DNA from: Engraulis encrasicolus | Lineage: Eukaryota > Chordata > Actinopteri > Clupeiformes > Engraulidae | NCBI RefSeq assembly: GCF_034702125.1 | Contig: NC_085875.1 | Coordinates: 18,110,225-18,174,224 of the forward strand | Direction: 5' to 3' | Length of the DNA: 64,000 nucleotides | Shown here: piece after piece, positions 13,901 through 23,570 of the stretch | Layout: every line of letters begins with the position of its first letter | How positions within the stretch are numbered: the first letter of the stretch is position 1 | Position numbers and translations under genes: made by a program | Notes under the pieces: generated by a model | The model's database searches: none | Told to the model about the DNA's origin: nothing | What the model saw: the letters and a program-made list of their open reading frames with translations, nothing else

Positions 13901-16900
13901 TTGATCTTGTGTTATTGGTAATCTTATGCATGGATTGAATGTTTTGCAAAGGGTAGCATTTTGCTTTTATTCAAAAAACAAGCGTCCCAACTTTTTTGGA
14001 ATCCTCTTGTAGTATCATTCCCATATGAAAAGCTCGTTTTAAAACAGCACACTGTATGCTGTTCTATTTTCTCTTTATTTTTTGGAGCAAACTTTGTCTT
14101 CATATTGATCAAGTTTTCCTGCCTTTCTCTTTATTTTTTGGAGCAAACCTTGTCTTTTCATATTGATCAAGTTTTCCAGCCTTATACCTGCACCTGGACG
14201 ACTGAAGGGTTGTGCACAAGGACTTCCAAGCACTTTGATAACATCACTCCGTCGCATCACTTTTTGACTCATTGACCAGTCGGCAATATTTACATTACTT
14301 TACACTTAGCTGACACTTTCTATCAAAAGCGACTTACAGCTATTTAGATACAGGATACTGGGTACAGGGAGAAATCCTGGGTTGTGTTCATACTAGTACA
14401 GCACTTCGAGGGCTTTATAATATTTGAAGTGGCCCCTCGGACGAAAAAGGTTTCCAACCTCTAGTCTAGGTATAAGCAGTTGTGTCAACATGACACACAA
14501 TGGATATATGCCCTTGGTGTCAAATTAAACCGGCTGGTGAAATGGCATGGAAAAGTGACGCCAGGGGCTTGACACTGTGCGGTCATACCAAAGACAGTAG
14601 ATTAGAATAAGAGGATTAAAACTCTGCCCACCCAATGCAAAGGAGTGTCCTCAAGTTTGGACATCTAAGGGGGGCATTGTCCCCTCCTTCGCCTTCTCTT
14701 TTTGTGGTGTTTGGACTGGAGGCGGCTTGCACAAGATGTGGGCTACCGCCATCAACAGCACTTATGGGAACTCCATTTATTCTCAACTGTAAGACTCCAA
14801 AGGTCTCCTGAAGGGGCATTCACCTGACATCACATGGAACCCGGAAAAGTATGAGCCTGAAGTATCTTACTGTAATCTACTCTCTTTGGTCATACCTAGA
14901 GAAGGTTGACTCCTTCCGGCGTTGGGAGCGGTTCTCCCACACAGGATCACCACCAGCCTCCTTCTCCCGCCTCTCTGGGTTCCCTGCGTACGGGTGCTCT
15001 ATGTGTTCTTCTTCTGGGTTGGGGGGAAGGCCATCGTCCTCCTCCTCCTCCACCTCCACCTCCTATTAAAGGCCATAAAGATGATCATTTTCGTAATCAA
15101 ATCCATCCAGGAATGTTCCGTAACCCATTTTGTTTTGCAGTGGTTCTGAACCTTTTTACCCCCCCAAGGGATCTATACTTTAACCATTATAAAATTTGAT
15201 AACACCACCACGGTATGCTGCACGAAAGGCATTGGCCACAAACACTCTGCTCCTCGTGAAAACTGACTAAATCATATCTATTCAATTAGATACAGTATGT
15301 AATGTAGACCTTACATTTTATTGTGTCATTACATATACATTCAACGAGTTCTCCTTTATTTAACATATTAAATCACATTAAAGTCATAAAACCTCTTAAA
15401 ATCAAGAGGGCTTCACAACCCCCCTGTGGATACTCATAACTGCCTTGGGCCCAGGTTGGGAACTACAATGTATTGCATCATGAACTGCTGACTTGTTTCC
15501 ATCTACTACTATATTTTTAAGGTGCACTGTGTAGGATTGTGGCCAGAGTAGGTATTGCAGCCATGATGCTCATTGAAACTGTGCTGTTTGTTGCCAAATT
15601 GATCTTTTGATGAGGGCAGAATTCTCCCGTACCCACTTAAGTCGGTTTTACACGAGCACCTTTTACCCGCTTTCATCTTGAGCATATTCTCCCCTCTGGA
15701 ACGTCGCCACACCCTTCGCGCTTAACTCTGAAAAACAGCGTGTAGCCCAACATGGGCGTGATATATGGTAAATGAGGGATGAGTCCCCGCCAAGTTCATC
15801 AGTTGTGGCTACCAAGAAACCACGGAGCATGGACTTTCAGATCAACCATGTGAAAACCTCGGCAGTCCATTGAGATCCAAAAACTGAACTTTAACTTTGA
15901 ATTTAAAACCATGTCCAAAAAGTTGTTGTGCAAAAGCATTTCAAAATCTAACCTCCGCTCCTTTTCACAAACACAAGGCGAGTAGTGGAGGTGAGATAAT
16001 GAGATGGAAACGCGATGGGTCCCATTCGCGGGAACTGCAGCTCAGCGTTTTGGAGCACAGCAACAGGTTGATTGAAATAGTACACATCATGAAACGTTTG
16101 TTAAATGGTGTTTGATGTGTTGCCTACACAATACCGGAGATTACAAACTTATTTAAAATGCTGGTCATTGCCTCTTAATTCCCACAGTAACAAACATTGT
16201 ATATGCTAACTTTTAAAAGCGCTTTTCCACGTCTCCCACAGCAGCAATGTGACATTAATATTATGTAAGAGGGCAGAAAAGGACCCTTCCATTGATACCC
16301 ACTTATCCTTACATTCTACAAAGCGATGTCAATGCAAATATTGATTGCAAACGTGTGTGCAAAACCTGAGACTTTATATTCTGTCGCAGACATGGGATTT
16401 GGGCATGGACATGCAATGCCAAGCCAGGACTTAAACACGCAGCTGCTGGGGTGTAAGAGGGACAAAAGCGCCATTTACAGGCTTTTGATTGCATTTTCGG
16501 AAGTGTGCTCTCTGCTGTTCATGAGAGAAACAGCAGATTCTGTCGCAGAAATGGCAGAAACTCGCAGCGTGAGTTCTACAGATGTATAAAAATAGAAAGC
16601 CAAACACGACTGCTGTATACTGAACGTCTGACTTATGACTTGTCACAATGAAACATAGATTTTTGTTGTAGCCTACATTAGCCTACCAGATCATTCCAAG
16701 ACCATGTGAGAGCATTGTTCTGGTTGCAGAATTTATAAATAGATCGCCGAACACAACGTGCTTCTGAACAAAGTAAACAATTGTTTCACTGAACAACATT
16801 TAAAGGAGAAGATAAAATAACTCTCTAGGACATTTTATTATCCTCAAAATGATGCAGGATCCATTCTGTAGTAGCCTACAGTAGCTGTAGCCTCTCTTCG

Positions 16901-19860
16901 CAACTCCTGCTTTGTCTGCCTACCTGCATGGTCGCTGGTGGCGCACGGCAAGTTACAAAAAATGTGGGGTGCACGAACTCGTGCCGCGCCAGCCGCGTGT
17001 GACGTCATTTTGGGTCACGTGACGGAGCGCGACATCGTCGCGAGTGAGGTATGAAGGAGGTTAGCGCCAGTCACGCCAAGTATGAATCCGCCTTAACGTT
17101 CCTCATAGCAGCGGATTACCGCTCATACTTTACCGTACTCGGGCGCTACTAGCCAAATAGGCGGGTAGGTATTTTTTTCTACTAGCCAAAATTATTTTTC
17201 ACCCGTGTTTGGCGGGTTGGCGTGTGTTAATTTAGAGCCTTGATTATTATTATAAACAGCAAGTGATCACTGGTTACCTGCTGAGAGTTGGAGGCCATGG
17301 GCACAGTGGGGACTGCATCTGGTTGAAGAGACACCTTTCCTTCAGAGCGATCAAAGCAGTCCTCTGTGAAGTGCTTGGAGCACAGAAAAGACTGTTGTGT
17401 AACAGACCAGAGGTCCCGTTTGGCATAGGTGACCCAAACGTGAAGCCGGTCCATATGGTAAATAGGGAACCTGGCAATAGAAAGGATGTAACAAATAGTG
17501 GTGAAAAAAAAAAAGTATTTCAAATGTCCCACTCTAAAATGACATTTTTTGTCTTTGTATGCAGCAAAGCCAGACTCGACCAGTTCACCATTTATCTTAT
17601 TGTGCTGAACTATACAACATGCAATTATCATATCATCTGTATTGTGTCTAAAGGAAAACACTAGCAACAGTGATAACTCACTTATGAAATGTCAGGCTCT
17701 CATCTTGACTAGTTGAATCACATCCATAACAGAGGCAGTACGGTTTCGATAAGGCACTGATCCATGCCGCACGTCTCTTTTTAATGCATATCGGGCACTT
17801 GTTAATCCAGTCTTCGACATCCTTTCTCATTGATTTCCAGTGGTGACCCTTCCTCAATCTACTGAGTAGCGGTCTACTGTTGATGTGGTTATTGTCATCG
17901 TGTAACTGTTTGAGAACAGACTGAACTTCCTCCACACTGCGCAGGACTCTGCGATGCTTTAGGCCATTATAATGCCAGAGGCAGCCCTCTAGAATAGGAA
18001 CATGAAAAGTAATCGATGAATATATGAAGAGCTCTTTTCCAAAATGAGATATATCCACGTACGTGGATAGGCCTATATCTCATTTTGGAAAAGAACTCTT
18101 GATACGTATTTTTCACATTGCTTAAAACTGCGGACTGAATTGCTGTGTCTCAGATGGTGCACTTGTGTGCTTCTGGCACTATGTTTCACAACGTAGGCCT
18201 AATTAATATGCCATGCGCACTGAAATATAAGCACTGAAGTGCACAAGTGCACAGTTTGAGATCCAGCAAATGACTCGTGACTAATGTCATTATCTTTCTT
18301 TTCTTGCAGACATGTAGGCGCCTTCAAGGTTTATCCTTTACATTTCTCAAAACAAAACAACTAAATGTAAGAGTAGATTGAATAATAATAATAAAAAACA
18401 TAATTAATGTAATGCATCTATTAGACATGGTACAATGTTACTGTGTTATGCTCCTAACCTTTCCAGAAGAACCTTTTGCTCAATTTTCTTATGCGCACGG
18501 GTTCCTTTTGGTCTTCTCTGTGCCTGCCAAAGCGTAGGTATTGCTCCACATCACTATAATCCTGAAATTGCATCCTGGGCACGTGGTAACAAACCGTCTG
18601 AACCCAGATCAGGGGACCTAACATCAAAGAAGCAACTAAGTCAGTAAGTAGCACAAGCCAAACAGGTGAGCAATTTAGGATGTATTCCAAGAACCTGACT
18701 CAGTAGTAAGGTAGAGTTAACTCATTGATGCCTGATGTTGCATTGCACAACATTGGCCTTGACGCCTGGAGCTGCATCACGCAACATTCAGGCTCATGAT
18801 ATTTGAGACAACTTTATTAAACGTTTTTATAGGCTTTAGGGCAGCTTTTCTTTAAAAGGGCTTAGGCATACAGCACCCTTTTTGCAGGTGCCTTGGTCAT
18901 CAGGTTAACAGGCAGTGGAAGTCATCTAATAGAAGAGCATTCTTCCTTTTCTTAAACTAATGATGACTGTGGGCTACCTATTTTCAGGTTTACCACTTCC
19001 TGCAGGTTAACTTTATCCAGGTTAGTTAACCATGTTTTTGTAATATCCCCCGAGTGAAATCTGTTTACAACTAGGGATGCATGAATATGACCTCATCTGT
19101 CCTCTGACCACCTGTAGGCCTAGGACAGGACTGATGTGTGGTGAAGGAAGATCAACTAGAAGTTTTTAAATTATTTCAAAATGACAAGCCCTCATCATGA
19201 AAGAAACGGCGATCCATATTAACATTTAAATATTCGTGTTTCTCGGTGACCGTGGAATTATTGCAACAATTTAAGGCAAATATCTGACTTTGCTAGTCCA
19301 AGCCAAACAAACAGATTAGTGGTGCAAAACAAACTCGCATCTTAACGTAAACCAAATCCTGCGATGTTACAGTGCTGCTATTTCCCCCCTCAGACTTGAA
19401 TTTTATTACAAATCTAAATATCAGAGTTTGGTTCAGAAGAGATGGGAAACATTCGCTCTGTAACAACATTTGGTAAACCCTGCGTCAGAGTAGTTACAGG
19501 TCAATAACAAGCAATGCATACTTCTCTACCATACACTATCCACCGAAAACACTGCAGTGGAACAAATTTTATATTTTGCGCATGAGTTACCACAATTAAC
19601 AATGTAATTATTCGTCAAACGTTTTAAATAAAGTATAACAAAGTACCTTCGCGTATCGTACAGATTCTGTCTCCAAGCTCAAACTGGCCAGCATTTCCGT
19701 TTCCTGGAGACTTGTTTTCATCGGCGTTTATTTGGCTCTTCACTGCCACCATGCGTCTTGGGGGGTAAAACTCACTAAAGGCACCGCGTGCATTCCTATA
19801 GACTTGCGTCCTCCACTTGTGCTTGTGGCCCCCTACCAAGGGAGTATTACGTGATGACAT
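7845..19860 (-). CDS. THAP/GIN gene A: three GIN1-like modules with two THAP domains
   Basis: The model joins 19860-19647, 18617-18459, 17988-17682, 17470-17278, 15062-14896, 12605-12499, 12151-11848, 10088-9896, 9500-9332, 8553-8226 and 7992-7845. Lengths sum to 2289 nt, every junction keeps phase with GT-AG borders, and the product is 762 codons plus TGA. Order of domains: a 71-residue N-terminal piece, GIN module 1, THAP 1, acidic linker, GIN module 2, THAP 2, GIN module 3, Pro/Ser/Lys tail. Each GIN module is a YDAV-type helix exon plus an H-x4-H...C-x2-C finger, as at the N-terminus of GIN1 (gypsy-integrase-like). No DDE catalytic core follows any of them. Each THAP has C-x4-C...W...C-x2-H and a VPT box. 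Function is not known; nuclear DNA binding is an inference. Gene B (28325-36464) is a paralogue in the same order. Confidence 0.75.
8226..8553 (-). CDS. Gene A exon 10: GIN module 3 zinc finger
   Basis: 328 nt, the same length as its counterpart in gene B. It encodes DGVLYF, then [19 protein letters not shown], then [14 protein letters not shown] and [10 protein letters not shown]-x4-H and C-x2-C integrase-type zinc ligands. A 16-nt direct repeat near 8312-8344 encodes the doubled RNPPTRNPP. No THAP half follows in this module. Confidence 0.8.
8905..9310. mobile_element. RTE-type retroelement 3' fragment
   Basis: CTGCCAGTGCAGACCTCCGC at the left and CAGAAAACATAACCTCCTTG at the right, with GACAAACAGACAAACAAACA between, are typical of the 3' end of fish RTE-family LINEs and their SINEs. 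It lies in the last-but-one intron of gene A and has no counterpart in gene B, so it inserted after the duplication or was lost from B. Confidence 0.6.
9332..9500 (-). CDS. Gene A exon 9: GIN module 3 helix
   Basis: 169 nt, phase 0 to 1, acceptor ACGAAAG|GGC and donor AATG|GTATGT. It encodes ENTRSTFFGKYDAVHKFL, then YPPGLNGVERNTLRRHCKGF. The Y-D-A-V...Y-P...LRR...F pattern matches the start of GIN1. The acceptor has a weak pyrimidine tract. Confidence 0.7.
9896..10088 (-). CDS. Gene A exon 8: C-terminal half of THAP 2
   Basis: 193 nt. It begins FPFDDPQLVSQW and continues [19 protein letters not shown] and [10 protein letters not shown]. It supplies the C-x2-H zinc pair and the VPT box that close a THAP fold. 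It joins exon 7, which ends ...LSFHR, in phase 2. Confidence 0.85.
10321..11458. mobile_element. Non-autonomous hAT-like element
   Basis: Ends TAGTGATGG and CCATCACTA are inverted. Flanking 8-mers GACATGAT and CACATGAT agree at 7 of 8 positions, as for a hAT target duplication. There is no transposase ORF. It contains a tRNA-derived SINE fragment at about 10885-10975. Confidence 0.7.
10885..10975 (-). mobile_element. tRNA-derived SINE head
   Basis: On the minus strand it reads like a tRNA 5' region: GCAGCGGTTAAGCTGCTCG (box A-like), then GGTTCCAATCC (box B), 40 nt apart. The cloverleaf is imperfect and it lies inside a hAT-like element, so it is not called a tRNA gene. Confidence 0.55.
11848..12151 (-). 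CDS. Gene A exon 7: GIN module 2 finger plus THAP 2 N-terminal half
   Basis: 304 nt. DGVLFYRYGDRQRRVL leads to VLRQFHDNSGHYGVKHTTG and VGNCKRC (H-x4-H, C-x2-C). After a short hinge comes [20 protein letters not shown] and FHR, the first C-x4-C pair of a THAP domain. Both folds are on one exon, so the fusion does not depend on a splice prediction. Donor TTTCACCG|GTAAGC. Confidence 0.85.
12499..12605 (-). CDS. Gene A exon 6: GIN module 2 helix, second part
   Basis: 107 nt from acceptor TGTTTAG|GTATGATG to donor GGAAG|GTATTG. It encodes YDAVEKFLTTHTYPKEATKT and RRLTKKFFLE. In gene B and in modules 1 and 3 this is one exon with the preceding sequence; here it is split at the Arg codon before YDAV. 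Confidence 0.8.
12613..14011. mobile_element. Non-autonomous Tc1/mariner-type element, about 1.4 kb
   Basis: Long terminal inverted repeats (about 200 bp, diverged) begin CGGATTCCAAAAACGTTGGG and end, reversed, in AACTTTTTTGGAATCCTCTT. The target is TA. The interior has no intact transposase. The same family as 46085-47531 (shared AATAAAATCAAAAT and CAATCT blocks). Its edge lies 7 bp from the exon 6 acceptor of gene A. Confidence 0.75.
14085..14176. repeat. Two tandem copies of a 46-bp unit
   Basis: The unit TTTCTCTTTATTTTTTGGAG...TTGATCAAGTTTTCC occurs twice in a row with a few differences. Confidence 0.8.
14287..14345. mobile_element. SINE central-domain fragment
   Basis: TTACACTTAGCTGACACTTT followed by AAAGCGACTTACAG is the conserved central motif of a widespread fish SINE group. 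The 35040-35300 copy shows the same motif with its tRNA-like head. Confidence 0.55.
14587..14890. mobile_element. Miniature element with TIR ACCAAAGA(C/G)AGTAGATTA
   Basis: Inverted ends ACCAAAGACAGTAGATTA and TAATCTACTCTCTTTGGT. The right end abuts the donor of gene A exon 5 (CTAG|GTATGACC), so the first bases of that intron are the junction with this element. A diverged relative lies at about 24262-24745. Confidence 0.65.
14896..15062 (-). CDS. Gene A exon 5: acidic linker leading into GIN module 2
   Basis: 167 nt. EVEVEEEEDDGLPPNPEEEH, then EHPYAGNPERREKE and QRRKESTFSR. It matches the first part of the single gene B exon 33163-32911 (EDNEDG...EHPYSK...[10 protein letters not shown]), which supports the frame. 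Ends phase 2 in the Arg codon (AG|G). Confidence 0.7.
15063..17277. other. Gene A intron, repeat-rich
   Basis: No exon seen. At 15519 begins TTAAGGTGCACTGTGTAGG, the end of a miniature family also seen, reversed, at 53640 and 51905. A GC-rich block at about 16900-17110 carries no readable ORF. The rest is unrecognised. Confidence 0.5.
17278..17470 (-). CDS. Gene A exon 4: C-terminal half of THAP 1
   Basis: 193 nt. FPIYHMDRLHVWVTYAKRDL, then [18 protein letters not shown] and [15 protein letters not shown]. It has C-x2-H and the AVPT box. Donor CAGCAG|GTAACC, phase 0. The same length as the three other intact THAP C-half exons. Confidence 0.85.
17682..17988 (-). CDS. Gene A exon 3: GIN module 1 finger plus THAP 1 N-terminal half
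   Basis: 307 nt. EGCLWHYNGLKHRRVLRS, KQLHDDNNH and WINKCPICIKKR give H-x4-H and C-x2-C. Then YCLCYGCDSTSQDESLTFHK begins THAP 1 with C-x4-C. Donor TTTCATAA|GTGAGT. Confidence 0.85.
18022..18105. repeat. Short foldback
   Basis: CTTTTCCAAAATGAGATATA is followed, about 12 bp later, by its inverted copy TATATCTCATTTTGGAAAAG. It lies close upstream of gene A exon 3. Confidence 0.8.
18142..18265. mobile_element. Small foldback element
   Basis: TCTCAGATGGTGCACTTGTG at the left and CACAAGTGCACAGTTTGAGA at the right are inverted copies around a short spacer. A larger element with related ends (TGTCTCATATTGTGCAC) lies at 60468-60899. Confidence 0.55.
18459..18617 (-). CDS. Gene A exon 2: GIN module 1 helix
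   Basis: 159 nt, acceptor TTTGATGTTAG|GTCCCC, donor GGAAAG|GTTAGG, phases 1 to 1. It encodes IWVQTVCYHVPRMQFQDYSD, VEQYLRFGR and IRKLSKRFFWKG. It is the most diverged of the helix exons (DYSDVE for the usual YDAVE). Confidence 0.65.
19647..19860 (-). CDS. Gene A exon 1, start codon
   Basis: ATG at 19860-19858 opens 71 codons (MSSRNTPLVGGHKHKW, later NADENKSPGNGNAGQFELGD) ending at donor CGAAG|GTACTT in phase 1, which fits exon 2. No known domain. The choice of this exon rests on phase and signals, not on homology. Confidence 0.45.
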
Positions 19861-20415
19861 CAATCACTGACAACAGCATTATATTCCAATATCTCGCAAA
19901 AGCTAAATCTTTTTTTTTTTCATTTGCAAACTGGATGGTGAATAAAGAATAGTCCCCAAAAATATTGTGGCTAGGCTGACAGTGGGGAAATGTAATTGTT
20001 TTCTCCACAGAGGCAGGGCGTCAGCAAAATATGAGGCCACAAGTATAAGTGGAGGACGCAAGGTCGCATATTGGAATGCACAAAGGAGGCAAAAGCAAAA
20101 TGTGTTTACCAAATGATAGTCAACCCACAACAATTTAAGTTAACATTTTTATTCTTCATTTTATTTACACATAGCCCAAACAACTGCATCATGACAGCTA
20201 CAGAAACAAAATCAATAAATATGTGTCAAAAACACATTTTGAATGACTAGTCTTTGCACAAAATGAAACCACGCAGTGTCTAGAATTCCACAATGTGAAT
20301 GAATGCAGGCTTCCCACTCTTTTTCAAAAATCATTTTCCAGGATATTTCCAGGACATTTCCAGGACTATTTTTGGATAATTTGGATAATAAATAAAACAT
20401 GATTTTTGAGTTAGT

Positions 20416-20416
20416 T

Positions 20417-20465
<49 letters not shown>
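20416..20465. repeat. (GT)n microsatellite
   Basis: GT run next to a fragment of the L2-type LINE 3' tail (20466-20545 resembles 21122-21190). Confidence 0.9.
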
Positions 20466-20467
<2 letters not shown>

Positions 20468-21112
20468 AGAATTTGAGTCAGTGCAAGTAGAGTGTGCAAA
20501 CACGATGCAGTGTAGGGGGGAGGGGGCGCTATCAGTGCGTGTGCGCGTGTTTGTATCAGTAGGTGCGATCGAGATGTGTCAACGCATGAATGCGCATTTA
20601 GACAGCAATGCACCCTGGATGGAAAATGCTGCATGACGGTTAGATTTCCTGTCAAACTTCGAAATTTCGTCGACGTTGCGTTGACGAGGTGACATGTCAC
20701 ATGGTGTAAAACTATCGCGGGATGAATGCGGCTGCAGTCAAATCTTGCAACCTCTGCAGTTGCTTATCCCCTTCAACGCTCGTCGGCGCTCGTCGGCGGA
20801 CTGCCTCCGAGGTCACGCGCCCATGAACTGGTTGGTCAACAACTCACTCACGTGTGTATATGGGTCTTGTCTCACACCTCTACACAAGTTTGCGCAGGTC
20901 CCCACTTCAGCTCCTCCTCACTGCCTGTCCCCCCACTCCTCACACGTGGTGTGTTAGTAGAGCAAACCGGTGCGAGCTCATCGTCTCGTTCATATTTGTG
21001 GCCGACTTTAAATGCGCTGTATTTAATAACACCCACATCGTGACATCAAGTTCTCGCTGACGTCCGTTGCGCAACGTCGACGCTCGCAATGAAGTCGTAT
21101 GAGCTTACTGTG

Positions 21113-22160
21113 TGTGTGTGTGTTTGAGTTAGTGCAAGTAGAATGTGCAATCACAATTCAGTGTTGGGGGGGTGGGGGGCTATCAGTGATAGGAGGGCGG
21201 GTTAAGTGTTCAGCATCCTGATTGCTTGGTGTATGAAGGTTTTTTCCAGCCTGGTGGTACGGGAGCGGAGGCACCTGTACCTCTTTCCAGAGGGCAGGAG
21301 CCTGAACAGTTTGTGTGCAGGGTGGCTTGTGTCATTGGTGATCATTAGTGATTTTCAGGTGAGGTGGGCGGTGTAAATGTCCTGCAGGGAGGGGAGTGGT
21401 GCTCCAATGATCTTCTTCGCTGTGTTCACAATGCGCTGGAGTGTCTTCCTGTTTTGCTCCGTGCAGCTTCCTCCCCACACTGTGATGCAGCTGGTCAGGA
21501 TGCTCTCGATGGTTCCTCTGTAGAATGCTGTCATGATGGAGGGTGTAGCACTTGCCTTCTCCAGTTTGCGCAAGAAGTAGAGCCGCTTTTGGGCCTTCTT
21601 CGCCAGTGATGTTGTGTTTGTGGTCCAGGAGAGGTCGTCGCTGATGTCCACTCCAAGGAATTTTGTGCTGCTCACTCTCTCCACAACATCACCGTCGATG
21701 GTCAGTGGTAGCAGTTGTTTTTGGCCCCTCTGAAAGTTTACGACAATCTCCTTGGTCTTGTTGACATTCAGCAGGAGGTTATTGTCCTTGCACCATCTGC
21801 CCAGTAGGTCTACTTCCCTATAGTGAGTCTCGTCACCCTTAGTGATGAGGCCCACCAGTCTTGCATCGTTCGCAAAACTTCACTAGATGGTTAGTGCTGT
21901 GGATTGTTGTGCAGTCGTGTGTCAGCAGCTTGAACAGCAGGGGGCTGAGCACACAGCCTTGCGGGGCCCCCGTGCTCAGGGTCAGGGTGCTTGAGGTGTT
22001 GTTCCCGACACGTACTGCTTGTGGTCTCTGCAACAGGAAGTCCAGCAGCCAGTTGCAGAGGGAGGTGCTGACTCCTAGCTTGTCCAGTTTGTTGATGAGT
22101 TGTTGTGGTATTATGGTATTGAATGCTGAACTGAAGTCAATGAACAGCATTCTCACTTAC
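21113..22160 (-). mobile_element. L2-type LINE, 5'-truncated and decayed
   Basis: Reverse-transcriptase pieces read on the minus strand: [25 protein letters not shown] and [13 protein letters not shown] (22156-21960), then a frame change with loss of the F-A-D-D motif region near 21885. After it come KFLGVDISDDLSW, RLYFLRKL and CITVWGGSC (to 21355). The 3' tail ends in a TG/CA run. The same family as 57866-59285. Not functional. Confidence 0.8.
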
Positions 22161-22261
22161 GGTTATTCTTCTAGAACTACTGAAAGACAGTTCGTTTTTA
22201 AACTATGTGTCTGCTAAACAAACAACATGTGAGGCTACGTGAGGCAATATGAGTAATGTAC

Positions 22262-22450
22262 TGCCCACCTGCTGAGTGTTGGAATCCATGGGCACAGTGG
22301 GGACTGCATCTGGTTTGAGAGACACACTCTCTCCTGATCGGTCAAAACAGTCCTCTGTGAAGTGCTTGGAGCACAGGACAGATCTTGAAGTTAGCGACCA
22401 CATGGGTCCCGTTGAGCATAGGAGATCCAAAGGTGGCATAGGTAAGGATC
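22262..22450 (-). pseudogene. Relic of a THAP C-half exon
   Basis: [19 protein letters not shown] and [15 protein letters not shown] are almost identical to the gene B exon at 34790-34598, and the donor CAG|GTGGGC survives in altered form. The upstream part is shifted out of frame and the FP...W start is lost. It lies between DTD2-B and gene A exon 1. Confidence 0.7.
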
Positions 22451-23570
22451 CGCAATGGGGAACCTGCAATGGGGAGGCGTTTGCGTGAGTATCAGTATCT
22501 GCGTTGATGTTCATAACAAACCTACAACTTCCCAACAACACCTCTTCTACTATTCCAATGACGGCTCACTACTGCCACCCCTGGCACTGGAGTACAGCAA
22601 AGTTGACAACATAAGACATGATGCACCAAAAGCCAGGTGTGATATGATAAAATGCAAAGTGTAGGCCTATACAAAGCAGTACAATTTTCTTTTTAATCAC
22701 AATCTTATTTTAACTATTTTATTTGTTTTGGAGAATGTTTCAATGCCAAATGAAACTGCCCAACATTATTCTAAAATGCATTTGAATCAATCAGTTCCTG
22801 TGAAGAGTGGGTCTTTGCCAACTACAGGTACATGCATCAAAGCTTTCACAAACATTGCTGGAAATCATCTGGAGTCTGGACTGTTCCATTCACACAGAAA
22901 ACTATACTGGTGGTAAAAATCATGGTGTGGGGTCATATCCAGTTATTACTGTATGTGCATGAAATACACAATACAATTTTATTGTTATTATTTGCATTTA
23001 CACCCCCCCTCGGTATTAATAAATTATACTCTACTACTCTACTCTACTATTATCACACAACTCCATCCTTGCATCAAAGTTGAAGGTGGAAAAAATACTG
23101 TAGCCTACTCCAGGATTGGCCAGCCCAGTTGCCAGAACTCTGTGAGGCCTGCATGACCTTAGCTTTTTCTTTGGCTATTCCCAGTGTCTTCATCAACAAG
23201 TTGTGACTCCAATTGCAAGGATGCAGTCATTCCAGCTCATATGACCTACAAAAAATTTCAATTCGTATCTCAGAGCCTCACAACCATACTATACTGAAAA
23301 TAAAATCACTACTCAATTGACTCATTTTATGCGACCAATATACTTTTTATTTAAATTACTCGTTCCATTTTCACACCATTTTCTGTAGGCCACCAAACAT
23401 TTGTTTTTAGAAAATCTCTCCTTTGTGACTTCATGAAATTAATTGTACATTTACACATTACTCATTTACAGAGAAACACATTTATTTTAGAACATTAATT
23501 ATAACTTGAGCTCTTTCTGAAACCAATCGATCGCTGTAAACAGTCTGTGAAAATATTACCACAAGCGCAT
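22451..23570. other. Gap between the THAP relic and DTD2-B
   Basis: A short (TACTC)-like run near 23028-23048 and AT-rich sequence. No gene recognised. Confidence 0.4.

Noticed and set aside
21355..22156. Functional reverse transcriptase gene
   Set aside because: The frame breaks near 21885 and the catalytic F-A-D-D region is missing. It is a truncated LINE.
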